The notes below the pieces were generated by a model. That model had not been told where the DNA came from and did not search any database. It was given only the letters and a program-made list of their open reading frames with translations. Of a stretch of DNA of 64,000 bases, positions 63,093-64,000 are shown one piece after another. Origin of the DNA: Rhodobacterales bacterium (lineage in GTDB: Bacteria; Pseudomonadota; Alphaproteobacteria; Rhodobacterales; Rhodobacteraceae); the NCBI GenBank assembly GCA_026400355.1, contig JAPLPE010000020.1, forward strand, positions 62,001 to 126,000, read 5' to 3'. Numbering within the stretch: position 1 is the first letter of the stretch; every line of letters begins with the position of its first letter. The translations under genes were made by a program, and so were the position numbers.

Positions 63093-64000
63093 CTAGAAGG
63101 GAACATCGTCGGCAGATTCCGCCGAGATCACGAAGCGGGCCACCACCTTTTTCTCACCCGCCTTGTCAAAGGCGATGTCGAGCTTGTCGCCTTCGATCCC
63201 GGTGACAGCACCGTAGCCGAATTTCTGATGAAACACGCGGTCGCCGACGGTGAAGGCAGACACGGCATCAAGGTCGATGGTGACATTCCTGGCCTCGGAC
63301 GGCATCGACATGCCGCGCACCTGCGACCGTGACTGCAGCCGCCGCCAGCCAGGGGAGTTGTAGACATCGGCGGTCGCGGCCTTCTGGTGCAGGTCGGACC
63401 GGTCCATGCCCTGCAGCACGGGGCTGGCCTGCGTCATCATCCCCGCTGCGCCGAACCCGCCGCCATAAAGGCCGGGCGGCGTCAGCACCTCGACATGCGT
63501 TGCGGGAAGTTCGTCGATGAAGCGGGACGGCAGGGCTGATTGCCACTGACCATAGACACGGCGGTTGCCTGCGAAAGAGATCGTACAGAGTTCCTCGGCC
63601 CGCGTGATGCCGACATAGGCCAGGCGGCGCTCCTCTTCGAGCCCCTTTAGACCACTTTCATCCATAGAGCGCTGTGATGGAAACAGGCCGTCCTCCCAGC
63701 CTGGAAGGAAGACCACGGGAAACTCCAGACCCTTGGCAGCGTGGAGGGTCATGATCGAGACCTTCTCCTCGGCATCTTCGGAATCATTGTCCATGATCAG
63801 GGCGATGTGTTCGAGGAAGCCCTGCAGATTGTCGAACTGTTCCAGTGCCTTGATCAGTTCCTTGAGGTTCTCGAGCCGCCCCGGCGCCTCGGGCGTCTTG
63901 TCCTGCTGCCACATGCCTGTGTAGCCGGATTCATCAAGGATCATCTCGGCCAGTTCCATGTGCGTGTCGGCCTCGGCCACGACCTGCGCGTGCCAGCGGT
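63093..64000 (-). CDS. uvrD: ATP-dependent DNA helicase UvrD/PcrA, C-terminal part (runs off right edge)
   Basis: About 302 residues of the C-terminal half of a superfamily 1A helicase. Motif V VSIMTLHAAKGLEFPVVFLPG and motif VI EERRLAYVGITRAEE are present, then the GWRRLQSRSQ region and the C-terminal Tudor-like segment VGDRVFHQKFGYGAVTGIEGDKLDIAFD. It unwinds DNA in excision and mismatch repair. The reading frame continues past 64000 (RWHAQVV before the first internal GTG), so the N-terminal half is outside. Confidence 0.95.
   Translation of the reverse strand, partial: RWHAQVVAEADTHMELAEMILDESGYTGMWQQDKTPEAPGRLENLKELIKALEQFDNLQGFLEHIALIMDNDSEDAEEKVSIMTLHAAKGLEFPVVFLPGWEDGLFPSQRSMDESGLKGLEEERRLAYVGITRAEELCTISFAGNRRVYGQWQSALPSRFIDELPATHVEVLTPPGLYGGGFGAAGMMTQASPVLQGMDRSDLHQKAATADVYNSPGWRRLQSRSQVRGMSMPSEARNVTIDLDAVSAFTVGDRVFHQKFGYGAVTGIEGDKLDIAFDKAGEKKVVARFVISAESADDVPF

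Overview
The window reads as a chromosomal segment of a GC-rich alphaproteobacterium of the Rhodobacterales (Rhodobacter/Paracoccus-like). Support comes from the gene order of the dcw (division and cell wall) cluster, the DUF2484 genes inside it, the soxBDAG sarcosine oxidase operon, the Excalibur-type lipoprotein, and two small-RNA loci known from Rhodobacter sphaeroides. The genus cannot be fixed from the sequence. Both ends cut genes: ampD on the left, uvrD on the right.

Layout. 1-4.3 kb: ampD (partial), an Excalibur lipoprotein, gatA-gatC, a ceramidase-like membrane protein and a UPF0173 metal hydrolase. 4.3-11.4 kb: soxG-soxA-soxD-soxB (minus strand), an EVE-domain protein and a Glu/Leu/Phe/Val dehydrogenase. 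11.8-14.7 kb: a vWA-TadG protein and two TadE-like proteins. 14.7-20.3 kb: a beta-hydroxyacid dehydrogenase, a small lipoprotein, hom, glpX and recJ. 20.4-23.4 kb: tRNA-Glu, a short atypical stretch with two tiny overlapping genes, then a LuxR-type HTH joined to an alpha/beta-hydrolase fold. 23.8-56 kb, minus strand: recN, bamD, lpxC, ftsZ, ftsA, ftsQ, ddl, murB, three overlapping DUF2484-like genes, murC, murG, ftsW, murD, mraY, murF, murE, ftsI, ftsL, rsmH, mraZ. This dcw cluster is transcribed from the mraZ end and is interrupted twice. Between mraY and murD lie an SQR-like flavoprotein, a truncated lysE and a YdeI-like gene. Between murD and ftsW lie a CarF/PEDS1-type plasmalogen desaturase, a Tat-exported amidohydrolase and an HI0933-like flavoprotein. 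56.8-64 kb: apbC/mrp, a DUF1127 gene with an RNA array, a BenE-like transporter, two hypothetical proteins, a LysE/RhtB exporter and uvrD.

The two most striking regions are non-coding. (1) After the DUF1127 gene, about 400 bases hold eight consecutive hairpins, each showing CCTCC-rich sequence in its loop, closed by a ninth hairpin with a T8 tract. This matches the R. sphaeroides ccaF1-CcsR ('cuckoo' RNA) organisation, but with an enlarged array. An RpoH-type promoter lies upstream of the gene. (2) Upstream of mraZ, five NGGGN motifs at an exact 10-base period overlap a candidate promoter. About 240 bases downstream of that promoter a perfect 13-bp terminator hairpin sits just before mraZ. 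This is the arrangement of MraZ boxes and the UpsM 5'UTR-derived RNA. Six GANTC (CcrM) sites within 151 bases lie just further upstream.

A diverged repeat of about 215 bases occurs in the murG-ftsW gap and, inverted, in the mraZ-apbC gap. A family of AAGATTCTTGG-type hairpins lies downstream of several genes.
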